Part shown: positions 23,893 through 34,591 of the stretch, piece by piece
Layout of the letters: each line of letters begins with the position of its first letter
Numbering within the stretch: the first letter of the stretch is position 1
From: Nageia nagi
Lineage: Eukaryota > Pinophyta
Direction of reading: 5' to 3'
Length of the DNA: 64,000 nt
Assembly: GCA_050084985.1 (NCBI GenBank)
Contig: JBITNC010000002.1
Location: 23,994,001 to 24,058,000 of the forward strand
Made by a program: the position numbers and the translations under genes
Notes under the pieces: generated by a model
What the model saw: only the letters and a program-made list of their open reading frames with translations
Databases searched by the model: none
Told to the model about the DNA's origin: nothing

Positions 23893-24640
23893 GTGTTCCG
23901 GAAGTAAAACATTCCAGAATAAGATGATGACATCACAGAGGATAAGATAGTCGCATTTGGCAAAAAACTGGGTTCCAAAAATGATGATGTCAGCAAGGGG
24001 TGATTAGAAGCTGGAGTCAGTGAGTAAAACATTTCGGAGGTAAGAGATGATGTTAGCAATTCTGGGCCTTAACCCAAAACCAGAGCCTAAAAGTGATGAG
24101 GTCAGCGAGGAATGATCGAAGAAGCTGGAGCCCTATAAAATAAGTGTTTCAGAAGTAAAGCATTTCAGAATGAAATGATGACGTCGCGGAGTATGAGACA
24201 GTCACATTTTGGTAAAGATTGGGTTCCGAAAGTGATGAGGTCAGCAAGGGGTGATTAAAAAAGCTGAAGTCAGTAGATTAAACATTTCGGAATGAAATGA
24301 TAAAAGCTCAGTTGTTGAAAAAACTGGGTTCCAGAGAAAGTGAGTAGAACATTCCGGAAGCATAGAGATGACATCACGGAGAGAACAATGTTCTCATTTT
24401 TGAATGAAACCGGGTCCCGAAGATGATGAGGTCAGCAAGGGAAATTAAAAGGATCAGAGTCAGTGAGTAAAGCATTCTAGAAATGAAATGATGATATCAT
24501 AGAAGAAATGATAAAGCTCAGTTGTGGAAAAGCTCAGGTCCCAGAAGTGATGAGGTCAGCAAAGAGTGATCAAATAGCCAGAACGAGATGAACAGAGCAT
24601 TCCAGAATGTAGAGATGAGGCTAGCAAAAAGTTAGATCAT
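23893..24640 (+). promoter_or_regulatory. Repeated TGACG/TGACATCA-type motif blocks in the D LTR
   Basis: Imperfect units of roughly 100-170 bp recur about six times. Each has an ACATTCCGGAA-like stretch, a TGAYRTCR motif and GATGAGGTCAGCAAGG. TGACGTCG is at 24179-24186 and TGACATCA at 24369-24376. The right LTR keeps the full palindrome TGACGTCA at 27886-27893. TGACG is the core bound by plant TGA/bZIP factors. A promoter role in U3 is inferred from position and repetition only. Confidence 0.5.
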
Positions 24641-25149
24641 AGTTATCAAGAAACTATATCATCTGCATCTACCTCATTTTTGTAATATTCTGCCAAGTGG
24701 TGTATGTAGGTAGTATCAGTTAAAAAAAGGATGGAATCTTTAAGCCGTTTTGTAAACATTTCTGTTCTACAAATCTTGTAACTGCTATTACTGCAGTATA
24801 AGTAAATGAAAATAAAGTGGAAGAAGGGTCGGAAGCCTAGTATTGCTCTTTACATTTGTCCTCAAAGACCTATAGTTTTTATCAGTAATATGATACCATC
24901 TTGACCTTTCTTATCTAGCACTCGTAATTGTCATTCTTAATTTGGTTACATCGTGGCAGCTTGGCTTGTTTCCTGAATGATAATTGCAGGTTGCTAGTAT
25001 AACTGTGTCTGCTACATGGTAGAGTAAAGCTGGGAAACTATTAGAGAGTGAGAGCTTGTACTGTAGCTGCTACACTAGATTCAGGCTAAGGTTTCACACA
25101 CTGTGAAAGCCCGCGCTGAACTAGTGATCCACCTTTGCTTTCTCTCTTG

Positions 25150-25378
25150 TTACCCTAAGCCTTTTGCTTAAATCCCTCGCACTCTACTCCTTTTTATTCC
25201 TTTCCTGTTACCCTAGCCTTTTACTTAAATCCCTCGCACTCTACTCCTTTTTATTTCTTTCCTGTTACCCTAGCCTTTTGCTTAAATCCCTCGCACTCTA
25301 CTCTTTTTATTTCTTTCCTATTACCCTAACCCTTTTGCTTGAATTCCTCGCACTCTACTCTTTTATTTTCGTTCCTGT
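25150..25378 (+). repeat. Four tandem 56-58-bp repeats in the 5' LTR of D
   Basis: Units start at 25150, 25208, 25265 and 25321. They share TTACCCTAGCCTTTTGCTT, AAATCCCTCGCACTCTACTC and a T-rich end. The same array is at 28667-28895 in the 3' LTR, so it predates insertion. Confidence 0.92.
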
Positions 25379-25509
25379 TACTTTTTCTATGCCCAATTGA
25401 TAAGGAACCGGCCTTCTCCGAAGATCAGACTGTCACTATAGTCTGTTCTTGATTTACTTTGGTTAAGATTATTCACGGTGCATATATTACACAATCCTAA
25501 TCAACGGTA

Positions 25510-25562
25510 TCTCTTTTGGCACGCCCGATGGGACCTGAAGAAACTTATTGGCGACTCTGCTG
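25510..25562 (+). other. Candidate primer binding site region of D
   Basis: TTTTGGCACGCCCGATGGGA follows the LTR end closely and is the usual position for a PBS, but I cannot name its tRNA. About 40 bp further on, TGGCGACTCTGCTG (25549-25562) is complementary to the 3' end of plant tRNA-Arg(ACG), with one change in its first 14 bases. Either could be the primer site. Confidence 0.45.
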
Positions 25563-25653
25563 AAGCACTATCTATGGTATGTATTAAAGCAAATTATTTG
25601 TAAATATCATATGTGCTTTTGAACCTGTCATTTTCTTTTGCAACCTAGAGTTT

Positions 25654-26961
25654 ATGTGGACAAGATCTAAAACTAGAGCAGCAAAAGAAGCACCGAATTT
25701 TAGAACATTAGATACTCCTAAGAGAAAGACCCTGATCAAGTCCAAGTCTCTGAATAGTATCAGCTCCCTAAAATACTTTACCAAGCCAGAATCATCCAAT
25801 ATTCATACTAGAAATACCTCTCCTGAAATGGCTAATCTAGCTCAGAATGTTTATCCAGAATGGGACAATGGGGTACCAATAGCCCTGGCAGTGTTGCATG
25901 ACATCCCAGCAAATGTTTTTAAAACCCTTCTGGAGTTTGACACAACATCAGAGAAAATCGCTTATGAGCATTGCGTTGATGTAGCTGGCCTAGCTAAGAT
26001 TCATAATATCCAACATGAAGATGTCATGGTGAGATTACTGGCTCAATCTTTCAAAGGAAAGGTCCTAGATTGGTACAGGGGCCTTCCTAACGGATCTATA
26101 ACTACTTGGGCTCAACTGGCAGAGTCCTTTATCTTGGAATTTAATGAATTAGGAGATCCCTTTTCCTTGTTAACACAGTTCACTTCTATCAAAAGATATG
26201 AGCAAGAAAATATCCCGGATTTCAATATTAGATTCCAAAAAACTTGGGTAAGAGTCCCAATGCCAGTTTAGCCTCAGCAATTTCAAGCCTTAATGTATAA
26301 CCTGAGAGCCTTTCCTCCAGATCTCTCTCTGCAAATCCAAAATTCTGGAGTAAATACTTTCCCAGAGGTCTATAGACAAGCAGTGTATGCTGAATCCTGT
26401 CTTATTGCAGTTGGAAAATTGCCAAGTCGCATACCAATGCCTTATTTTCAAATAACTGCCTAGCAGCAAGTTTTGAGACCTCAAGAAATTAGTTTGGCTC
26501 CACCACTATCCAGTATCCCCACCCCTATCCAACAGTGGCCATCAACCTTACCAGCCCCTCATCAGCCTAATATGAGTTAAGGGGTAGCTTCATTGACGGA
26601 GATTCAGGAACTCCAAAATTTGTGTAGAAATATGGCAAACCGGATTACCATGCTAAGCAGACAAAGCGATGCAAGAAGATATCCTTATCTTACTGTAGAA
26701 AAGGCTCAGAATGTGTTGAATGATGATGTAAGCCAAGCTTCCTCTTCCGGGTCAGCCTTTGGTTTGTGTTTGGCCTGCAATGATGCTCACAAACAAACCA
26801 CATGTCCTATTTATCAATATCAAGAATATTTATCAAGAAGTGGGGGCATTCCTCCGCCTGGTGTAGCTGACGACATAAGCCGAGATGTGAACCTGAGGAA
26901 TTTTGCACCAGCGGGTATAGGAGGTTTTGCTGTGGAAACAAGATCAAGGAAAAACCCCTAG
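25654..26961 (+). pseudogene. gag: gag of non-autonomous element D, three in-frame stops
   Basis: A single frame of 435 codons starts MWTRSKTRAAK. It contains a Retrotrans_gag-like domain (residues about 115-240: LAQSFKGKVLDWYRGLP, TTWAQLAESFILEF, RYEQENIPDFNIRF) and a late cysteine cluster CLACNDAHKQTTC. That cluster is CX2CX3HX4C, one residue shorter than the usual knuckle. Stops are TAG at 26269-26271, TAG at 26461-26463 and TAA at 26578-26580. Each could come from a Gln codon by C-to-T change, and no frameshift is present. Its product would be a capsid-forming protein. No enzymatic domain follows. Confidence 0.88.
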
Positions 26962-27282
26962 TCTCTGGTATTCCGGAAAGAAAAGTTGAACCCCAAAAGA
27001 GCTCCGAAATCAATCATATCAAGACCTCTAGAGAAGAAATGAAATAGTAAAAGGTGGTTCGACGGTCGAAAATCAACTCCAGATACTTTCAGAGAAGGAG
27101 ATTCGACATTGAAATGGGATGAGGACATTGCTCTTTAAAAAAAAAAAAAATTCGAATCCATGTGGTTCCGGACCCTATGTAGTGGTGAAATGCTTTGGTA
27201 TTATTTTTGGTATTATTTTTTCAGACTGGGTTCTAAATTCCTCTTTCATAAAGGTGAAATTTTCCCTCAGAGGTCGCCATAA
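26962..27282 (+). other. Post-gag spacer of element D
   Basis: This is 320 bp without coding signal, including an A13 run near 27138. No obvious purine tract touches the 3' LTR; the bases before it read CAGAGGTCGCCATAA. Confidence 0.6.
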
Positions 27283-29023
27283 TGTATATTCATACATAAT
27301 AAACTCTTTATTAAAGCCCCGATGTACTGTACTTGCAATCATGAGCTCATTTTAAGATCCCCGGGAGTTTTTCTGGAGCAGATAGAGAAGCCAGAGCCCG
27401 AAAGTTAAGTGTTTCAGAAGTAAAACATTCCGGAATAAGATGATGACATCACAGAGGATAAGATAGTCGCATTTTGGTAAAAAATTGGGTTCTAAAAATG
27501 ATGATGTTAGCAAGGGGTGATTAGAAGCCAGAGTCAGTGAGTAAAACATTTCAGAGGTAAGAGATGACATCAGCGATTCCAGGCCTTAACCCAAAATCAG
27601 AGCCTGGAAGTGATGAGGTCAGCGAGGAATGATCGAAGAAGCTGGAGCCCCGTAAAATAAGTGTTTCAGAAGTAAAGCATTCCGAAATGAAATGATGACA
27701 TCGCAGAGTATGAGATAGTCACGTTTTGGTAAAGATCAGGTTTCGAAAGTGATGAGGTCAGCAAGGGGTGATTAAAAAAGCTGGAGTCAGTAGATTAAAC
27801 ATTCCAGAATGAAATGATAAAAGCTCAGTTGTTGAAAAAACCAAGTTCCAGAGAAAGTGAGTAGAACATTTCGGAAGCATAGAGATGACGTCACGGAGAG
27901 AACAACGTTCTCATTTTTGAATGAAACCAGGTCCCAGAGATGATGAGGTCAGCAAGGGAAATTAAAAGGCTCAGAGTCAGTGAGTAAAGCATTCTGAAAA
28001 TGAAATGATGATGTCACAAAAGAAATGATAAAGCTCAGTTGTGGAAAAGCCCGAGTCCCGGAAGTGATGAGGTCAACAAAGAGTGATCAAATAGCCGGAA
28101 CGAGATGAACAGAGCATTCCAGAATGTAGAGACGAGGCCGGCAAAAAGTTAGATCATAGTTATCAAGAAACTATATCATCTGCATCTACCCCATTTTTGT
28201 AATATTCTACCAAGTGGCATATGTAGGTAGTATCAGTTAAAAGAAGGATGGAATCTTTAAGCCATTTTGTAAACGTTTCTATTCTGCAAATCTTGTAACT
28301 GCTATTACTGCAGTATAAGTATATGAAAATAAAGTGGAAGAAGGGTCGGAAGCCTAGTATTGCTCTTTACATTTGTCCTCAAAGACCTGTAGTTTTTATC
28401 AGTAATATGATACCATCTTGACCTTTTTTGTCTAGCACTCGTAATTGTCATTCTTAATTTGGTTACATCGTGGCAGCTTGGCTTGTTTCCTGAATGATAA
28501 TTGCGGGTTGCTAGTATAACTGTGTCTGCTACATGGTAGAGTAAAGCTGGGAAACTATTAGAGAGTGAGAGCTTGTACCGTAGCTGCTACACTAGATTCA
28601 GGCTAAGGTTTCACACACTGTGAAAGCCCGCGCTGAACTAGTGATCCACCTTTGCTTTCTCTCTTGTTACCCTAAGCCTTTTGCTTAAATACCTCGCACT
28701 CTACTCCTTTTTATTCCTTTCCTATTACCCTAGCCTTTTGCTTAAATCCCTCGCACTCTACTCCTTTTTATTTCTTTCCTGTTACCCTAGCCTTTTGCTT
28801 AAATCCCTCGCACTCTACTCTTTTTATTTCTTTCCTGTTACCCTAACCCTTTTGCTTTAATTCCTCACACTCTACTCTTTTATTTCCATTCCTATTACTT
28901 TTTCTACGCCCAATTGATAAGGAACCGGCCTTCTCCAGAGATCAGACTGTCACTATAGTCTGTTCTTGATTTACTTTGGTTAAGATTGTTCACGGTGCAT
29001 ATATTACACAATCCTAATCAACA
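27283..29023 (+). repeat. 3' LTR of element D
   Basis: 1741 bp, ending TCAACA before the duplication CCACC. It retains TGACGTCA at 27886-27893 and the 57-bp tandem array at 28667-28895. Confidence 0.93.
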
Positions 29024-29028
29024 CCACC

Positions 29029-29215
29029 CTTCTATCAAAAATTTTGGTGCTTTCAAAATATCTTGTATAATTGAAAAAGAAATAAATCTTTTCGATGTGC
29101 CACTATCAACAAGAATTTTCAATTTTTTATCAAACATTATACCTAAAATCTGCATAGGAGTTGTTTGACCATTCAAATTGGCTTTTCTAGTTTATGTAAA
29201 AATCCTATGTTCAGA
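29029..29215 (-). pseudogene. Gypsy aspartic protease (element E), cut by insertion D
   Basis: The minus strand reads PMQILGIMFDKKLKILVDSG followed by TSKRFISFSI, the active-site block L-(V/I/L)-D-S-G-A-T-H-x-F-I of chromovirus proteases. The catalytic DSG triad is present, although the following A-T-H is T-S-K. It continues at 23766 on the other side of element D. Confidence 0.85.
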
Positions 29216-30387
29216 CAAATTCTTCTTTTTTGGACACTTGTTTGCAAAGTGGTTAGGTCCATCGCAAATCCAACTAACTCCCTTCTTTGGCCCTTGACAC
29301 TTATTTTGGTAATTATCCCTTAGAGTGTTGTTTCTCTTCTCTTGAAAGTTTTATTTTGTAGTTGACCCTTATTTCCATTTTTTTGAGGATTCTTCTTATT
29401 ATTGATGCAATTCTTGTCATTATTATTCTTATTTTATGGTTGATTTTGATTTTGTTAAGAAAACTTTCCTTTATACCTCTTACTACTTTGTTGGTAATGA
29501 TCTTTTTCCCATTTAATAAACCCTTTGTTGTTCATATTCCTTATTTCTTATTTTTCATCTTCATTCATAATACTATAATTCATGAAGGATCTTTTGGCTA
29601 CTAAGTTACTTTCTACTTGGTGTGCTAGATCATAAGCTTTTTTTAGATTTTTTTGTCTTATGCATGTTTACTATTATTTTGATTCTAGCATCTAACCCCA
29701 AAATAAATCTATGAACCTTCAAGTCATTTTTATCCTTAAGTATGTATTTTAGCAATTTAACAAATTTCTAATGGTACTTTTCCACTAATAAATTTCCTTG
29801 TTGAAGGGTATATAATTCATCATACCTCTTTGAGTAAACTTGCTCTATTATGTATTGCTTCTTAAAAGCATCAACAAAATCCTCCCACTTAAGATTCACT
29901 CCTTGAATCTTTTGTTGAGCTTTGTAGGACTTCCACCGTTTTAGAGCTAGTACTGAAATGTTCACCATAGCCCAAGCAATCTAAGCTTTAGAAGAAATAG
30001 TTTTCATAGAAAAGTAATTTCCATTTCTTCCAACCAATCCTCAGCAACTTCACCTCCATGTTTTTCACTAAATCTTGGAATTTAAAGTTTTTTCAAATCT
30101 TTCATAAGTTCCTGATGTACCCTAGATTTGATAGGATCAACATTATTATTACTAACTCTCTCCTCATTATCATCGGTTTTATTTTGGTTATTAGGATTTT
30201 TCATCCTATTTATTAATGTTTCCAACATTTCTTATTACTTTTCCAATTTCTCCTAGAATCTTAAAATGATAGTATTTTTATTTCAAAACTTGGATGTTTC
30301 CTTATTCCTATTAACTTGGGAAACATTTCCCTAGGATTGTCTTTGGTTGGCATTCCTTCGAGAAGCATTCCTCGTATTTGTTTCCAT
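29216..30387 (-). pseudogene. gag: Gypsy gag (element E), broken
   Basis: ATG at 30387 (minus) starts METNTRNASRRNANQRQS, and then a stop follows. The capsid region at 29768-29968 reads LKWEDFVDAFKKQYI and YTLQQGNLLVEKYH, matching Retrotrans_gag. The zinc knuckle near 29300-29240 reads SWICDGPNHFANKC. C, H and C of CX2CX4HX4C are present, but the first cysteine is serine. The start is chosen because it begins the family-typical basic, Asn/Arg-rich N-terminus, directly after the leader. Confidence 0.83.
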
Positions 30388-30404
30388 GTATACAATAGAA
30401 AAAT

Positions 30405-31022
30405 AATAATAATTTTTAATTTATCAATTAATAAATCTTATTTATTGCATTAAATAATATTTTTGTAAAAAGGGTGTAAATACACCACAAGCATTGTAAT
30501 GAGAAAATATCAATATAAAAGATGTAGATATCAAGAACAAATACATTTATAAAAGAAGATCAAAACAAGATATTCCATATGAGAGCAAGTCCAAGAAATG
30601 CACCACAAATAAAATGGTGTCTTTAGACACCACCTCTCCAACTTGGATTTGTAATCCCCCTCTTGCTACGGATTATTTTCATTTTTTATGTGAGGGTAAA
30701 TTCCTCAAATCGCACAACATCGATGCTCTAAATTTGACTATTTTCATGATGTGGGTGCTCTTATTCATGAATTTGGTGCAGTGATAATTTGACTACCTAG
30801 ATCTCATCGATGATCAAAAAGTAGGCATGTGACCACTCATTTTGTATATGCTCAAAATGATCTATTCATTCATGAGGTTTGTACATCAATTAGAGATCAA
30901 ATCTTACTTCTATTATTTCATATATATTGTAGATCATAATATTGAATTATTTAATCAATTAATTAATTATGATTTACATTTTTGTGAACCCATTGTTTTG
31001 AAGGATTTTATCCCCTAGGGCA
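30405..31022. repeat. Leader direct repeat, copy 1
   Basis: Aligns by eye with 31786-32376 over most of its length, with scattered substitutions and small gaps. The boundaries are approximate. Confidence 0.8.
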
Positions 31023-31785
31023 AGATTTTGTGCACATCTAAGAAGGAGTTTCATTCGAATGTCTATTTTTATACAAGTTCTCATTAGCCATTACTTTTGT
31101 AGATTCTAATAGTGACTCATTGGCTACTAATCTAGTAGATACCAATGTCGATTTATCATCCATTAGTTTCATAGATACCAATATTGATATGTTGGCCACT
31201 ATCTTTTAGATACCAATGGTGATTCACTACTTTAGTAGATACTAGTGTTGACATGGTGGGAAAGCATATCAAAAGGAAGCAATCTAGAGCATAAGTTTTG
31301 AACCCAAAAAGAAGTGAGTAAATGGTATCAATTTCATTCACTGCCTACAACAACAACATCCACACCCTTATTCCTTGCAATAACAACACACCAACAAAAC
31401 ATGTGAATTCCCTAGTATGAAAAATGGAGTCACCCCTATCCATAAAGTGAGGAGAAGAAAGTTTCTTGTTGCATCATGGGAAATGGCCAAAGGAAGTCAT
31501 CTGGAGAGTAGATCCAAAGGTATCATTGATCCTTCAATATGAGATTTTCTAATGAATTCTTAGGAAAACCTCATAATATAATCTTCCCTCATCTTATTTT
31601 TATGTTGATCATCCCATCCATGGAGCTTTCTTGAGACAACCAAGTCAAAAAGGGGTATCAAATCAGCAATGTTCAAGGAAGAATGGTTCAATTTCATACA
31701 TATATTTTCCTTCTTTACTTCCTTATATTATGCAATTTCAATTATTTTCATTACATATCCAAATAGGGGCAAAATTTAGACACCT

Positions 31786-32376
31786 AAATATGATTTTTAT
31801 TAATTAATAAATCATATTTATTGCACTAAGAAATAATATTGTAAAAAGGGTGTAAATGCACCATAAGCAATGTAATGATCAAATATCAATGTAAAATATG
31901 TATATCTCATGAACAAATGTATCTATAAAAGAATATGAAAGTAACATATTCCACATGAGAGCAAGTCTAACAAATACAATGGTATCTTTATACACCACCT
32001 CTCTAACTTGGATTTGTGATCCCTCTCTTGATATGGATCATTTTCATTCTTTCTACAAGGGCATATTCCTCAAAATGCATAGCATCAACATCCTAAATTT
32101 GATTACTTTCATGGTGTGGGTGCCCTTGTTCTTGAATTTGCTAGAGAGGTAATTCGATTTTCTAGAGCTTATCGATGATCAGAAGTTAGGCATGTGACCA
32201 CTCATTTTGTATGTACTCGAAAATATCTAATCATTTATGAGGTTTGTATATCAATTATTACTTCATATTATATTGTAAATATATTAATGAATTATTTATT
32301 TAATTCATTATTTATTGTTTACATCTACTATAAAGGACATAGAAAAGTTCTGAATTTGGGAAGCATTTTACCCTAT
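31786..32376. repeat. Leader direct repeat, copy 2
   Basis: Partner of 30405-31022. It ends about a dozen bases short of the PBS of element E. Confidence 0.8.
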
Positions 32377-32387
32377 GACTCTTTATT

Positions 32388-32401
32388 GCTTTGATACCAA
32401 A
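32388..32401 (-). other. Primer binding site of chromovirus E (Met-tRNA type)
   Basis: On the minus strand it reads TTTGGTATCAAAGC directly after the 5' LTR end, one base different from the TGGTATCAGAGC consensus core. Confidence 0.8.
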
Positions 32402-33375
32402 TAAAATATCCATCTAATTCTACCTTAAAAACTAAACACATTTTTTACTAAGTTAACACCTTGATATTACAAAATAGGTTTTTGCATTTCATGTTTGAGT
32501 TTAGTAGTCCCTACAAATGACCCTCAAGTGGATGGAAATGATTAGTTTCCATATCACCCAAGCCATGTGATAGTTAGTGTTAACAATGCATCTCCTAATG
32601 CACTTGTTTTAACTTAGCACCTATGGTTTCAAACATCTCCCATGTTTGACTCACCTATAGCAATCATGACCTTTGGATTCTTCTCAGGGCCCATACACCT
32701 AAGAAGGGGTACACTTTTCCTATCACTTCATATTGCCCCATGAAATTGATCTATTAATGTATACTAAGTGGATCAAATTCTTATCACCTCCCATGATAGA
32801 ACTCAATGTTAATTTTACTACCTTGAAATTAACTAATGTACCCTTACCTACCCATAATACATATAAGGGTCCACCATTTAATAAGTAGTAACTACCTACC
32901 TATAACCCTCACAATTACTACACTCATCAAATGATAACATGCTATTATCTTTGACTAGGTGATAATTCTAAAGGTAGAACTAGCCTATCTTTTTTTTAGT
33001 TTTTATTTTCTAATGTACCTAAAGGTTAAACTTGTAGCAAGATGAATCTAATATAAACCCTTTCACCCTTGATCATTATAAGTTTATATCTATCTCTTAT
33101 TCTAGTAATTGGTTAAGTTGAATAATTAGTTCTAAGTTCTATGCTATATTTGATTTAATTATAACCAATGCAAAAAGCATAAGCAAAATAACTTGATTAA
33201 ATCAAACATATACCATTTGCTAATAGAATTGAGTTTTGGTTACATACATTGTTCTTTTCTTGCAAGTGAGAATTAAATCATCCTATGCCAAAATAAGTGA
33301 ACTCATTTACAACATTCACATTCATATCACTTTTACTAAACTATCTTTTGCAACATAGTCAAACTCATTTTCATA

Positions 33376-34591
33376 AATGTTTACAAGTTGAGATATCTCA
33401 TTATTTATATAATATCTATATATATAAAATATATATATATATTATATATATATATAATTATATATATATAATATATTTGGGATATCTCATTTTTAGTTCC
33501 TAGATGAATACATAGAGGAAAATGTGGAGTATATCCCATGATTTAGGAAAAGCTAGATTTGTTGTTTGGATGGAAACTTCTAATTCATGGCCAAAATCCA
33601 TCACTTTGTCTTCAAAATAGAGAACTCATGTGCAAGATATTGAGTATGAGAGTTACTCTCTTAGATGCTTCAACGACCAGAAATAAGGGCACATGTGAAA
33701 ACATTACCCACAACTATGAATGATAAAAAAATCACCAAAGGAGCTATTGCAACAAAAAATAGAAGAGAAGAAGATAGATGAAAAAAGGAATTATGAGGAA
33801 GAGATAAAAGATGAGACCCAATCTCATGAGCAAGTTGCTTGTCAAAATAGTTCTTGCAATGAGAAAACTACAAGCAAGAATATTTAGTCAAACTATGAAC
33901 AATTGGTAAATCAATATGCATTAGATGAATAAGGGAATAGATGTTACTATCATCAAAGCTTAAATTACAAAACCTCCTTTGACGGATTATCAAAGGGGGA
34001 GGTAAGACACCAAGTGAATACCATTCATACAATATAAAGGAATCCCAATCGAATACAATGGGAGAGCAAACAAACCAATCATGCAATGTATTGAATGAGG
34101 GGATACATAAAGCTCCATACCATCAATATGGCTCGTATTTCAAGGAAAAAGGTGGGAGACCCTAACGTTGGAAGACTACATTTTAAATTTTGAAATGGAT
34201 GTTCCAACATATTTTGAATTTGAATTTAGGAAAATAAATTCAATATTAGGTGATCAGACCTTTTAAATTTGAATCTTGGAACTCACTTTTTAAAATGCTT
34301 AATTTAAATCGATGAGTTAAGTTTAAAAATTTCACCATGATTAGAGTAGAAATATACTTGAATGGGTTGTATTAAATATTTTTTAGAATGAAAATAGAAT
34401 GGAGTTACTCGATAAATGTTTGACTAAGGACATAATGTAGCAAGTAGGAATTATATGCAACTCTTATGCTTTTAGTTTTTTAGCTGTAAAGGTTTGTGAA
34501 AATCCTTATAATCTTCAAAATTTTTTGATTAATACAAAATTAACCCATTAATAATTAAAAAAAAATACAATTTTAAGTTATAATTATGATC
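33376..34591 (+). mobile_element. LINE fragment (ORF1 zinc-knuckle region and 3' end) inside the E 5' LTR
   Basis: The left LTR of E is continuous here (CATAAACTATATTCTCC near 18577), whereas the right one is split. The insert reads GKARFVVWMETSNSWPKSIT, then VQDIEYESYSLRCF and GHM (about 33550-33700). This is the ORF1 RNA-binding/zinc-knuckle end of plant LINEs, with stops. It ends with an A-rich tail (34552-34567) plus about 25 bp. The endonuclease/RT ORF is missing, so it is internally deleted or a short derivative. TCATA on both sides (33371-33375, 34592-34596) may be its target duplication, but the fit to the empty site is imperfect. Confidence 0.7.
33405..33480. repeat. AT-rich palindromic microsatellite
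   Basis: An alternating AT tract, nearly self-complementary overall and flanked on both sides by GATATCTCAT. Confidence 0.85.

Larger units (their letters stand above)
23767..25506 (+). repeat. 5' LTR of element D
   Basis: Near-identical to 27283-29023. The 5' part (about 23880-24640) carries repeated blocks around ATGATGACATCAC and GATGAGGTCAGCAAGG. The 3' part carries four 56-58-bp tandem repeats (25150-25378). The terminal CA is CG here. Confidence 0.93.
23767..29023 (+). mobile_element. Gag-only non-autonomous LTR retrotransposon D (TR-GAG type)
   Basis: LTRs of 1740 and 1741 bp (23767-25506, 27283-29023) start TGTATATTC and end TCAAC[A/G]. They are flanked by perfect CCACC duplications (23762-23766 and 29024-29028). 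The 1776-bp internal region contains a single gag-like frame and no protease, RT or integrase. Such elements are known in plants as TR-GAG or LARD-like non-autonomous elements and rely on a partner's enzymes. D is visibly less AT-rich than its host element E and sits in E's protease gene in the opposite orientation. LTR mismatches are almost all transitions. Confidence 0.93.
30388..32387 (-). other. Leader of chromovirus E containing a ~570-bp direct repeat
   Basis: No coding domain is seen. Blocks of about 570-600 bp at roughly 30405-31022 and 31786-32376 are direct repeats; both contain GTAAAAAGGGTGTAAAT, ACACCACCTCTC and GGCATGTGACCACTCATTTTG. The 760 bp between them has short repeats with GTAGATACCAATG. 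Immediately before the second copy is AGGGGCAAAATTTAGACACC, which resembles a purine tract plus LTR start. The pair could therefore be LTRs of a small nested element rather than a leader duplication. Confidence 0.65.

Noticed and set aside
23880-24640. Repeated short blocks in the D LTR considered as a possible CRISPR-like array.
   Set aside because: Units vary in length and sequence, are present in both LTRs of a plant retrotransposon, and no cas-type genes exist here.
25164-25400. 78-codon frame of repeated LALYSFLFL-type peptides resembling membrane segments.
   Set aside because: It is produced by the 57-bp tandem repeat in the LTR of element D. The same array in the other LTR does not keep an equivalent coding pattern.
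33297-33503. 68-codon frame ending in repeated Ile/Tyr residues.
   Set aside because: It is generated by the AT microsatellite and straddles the LTR/LINE insertion boundary.
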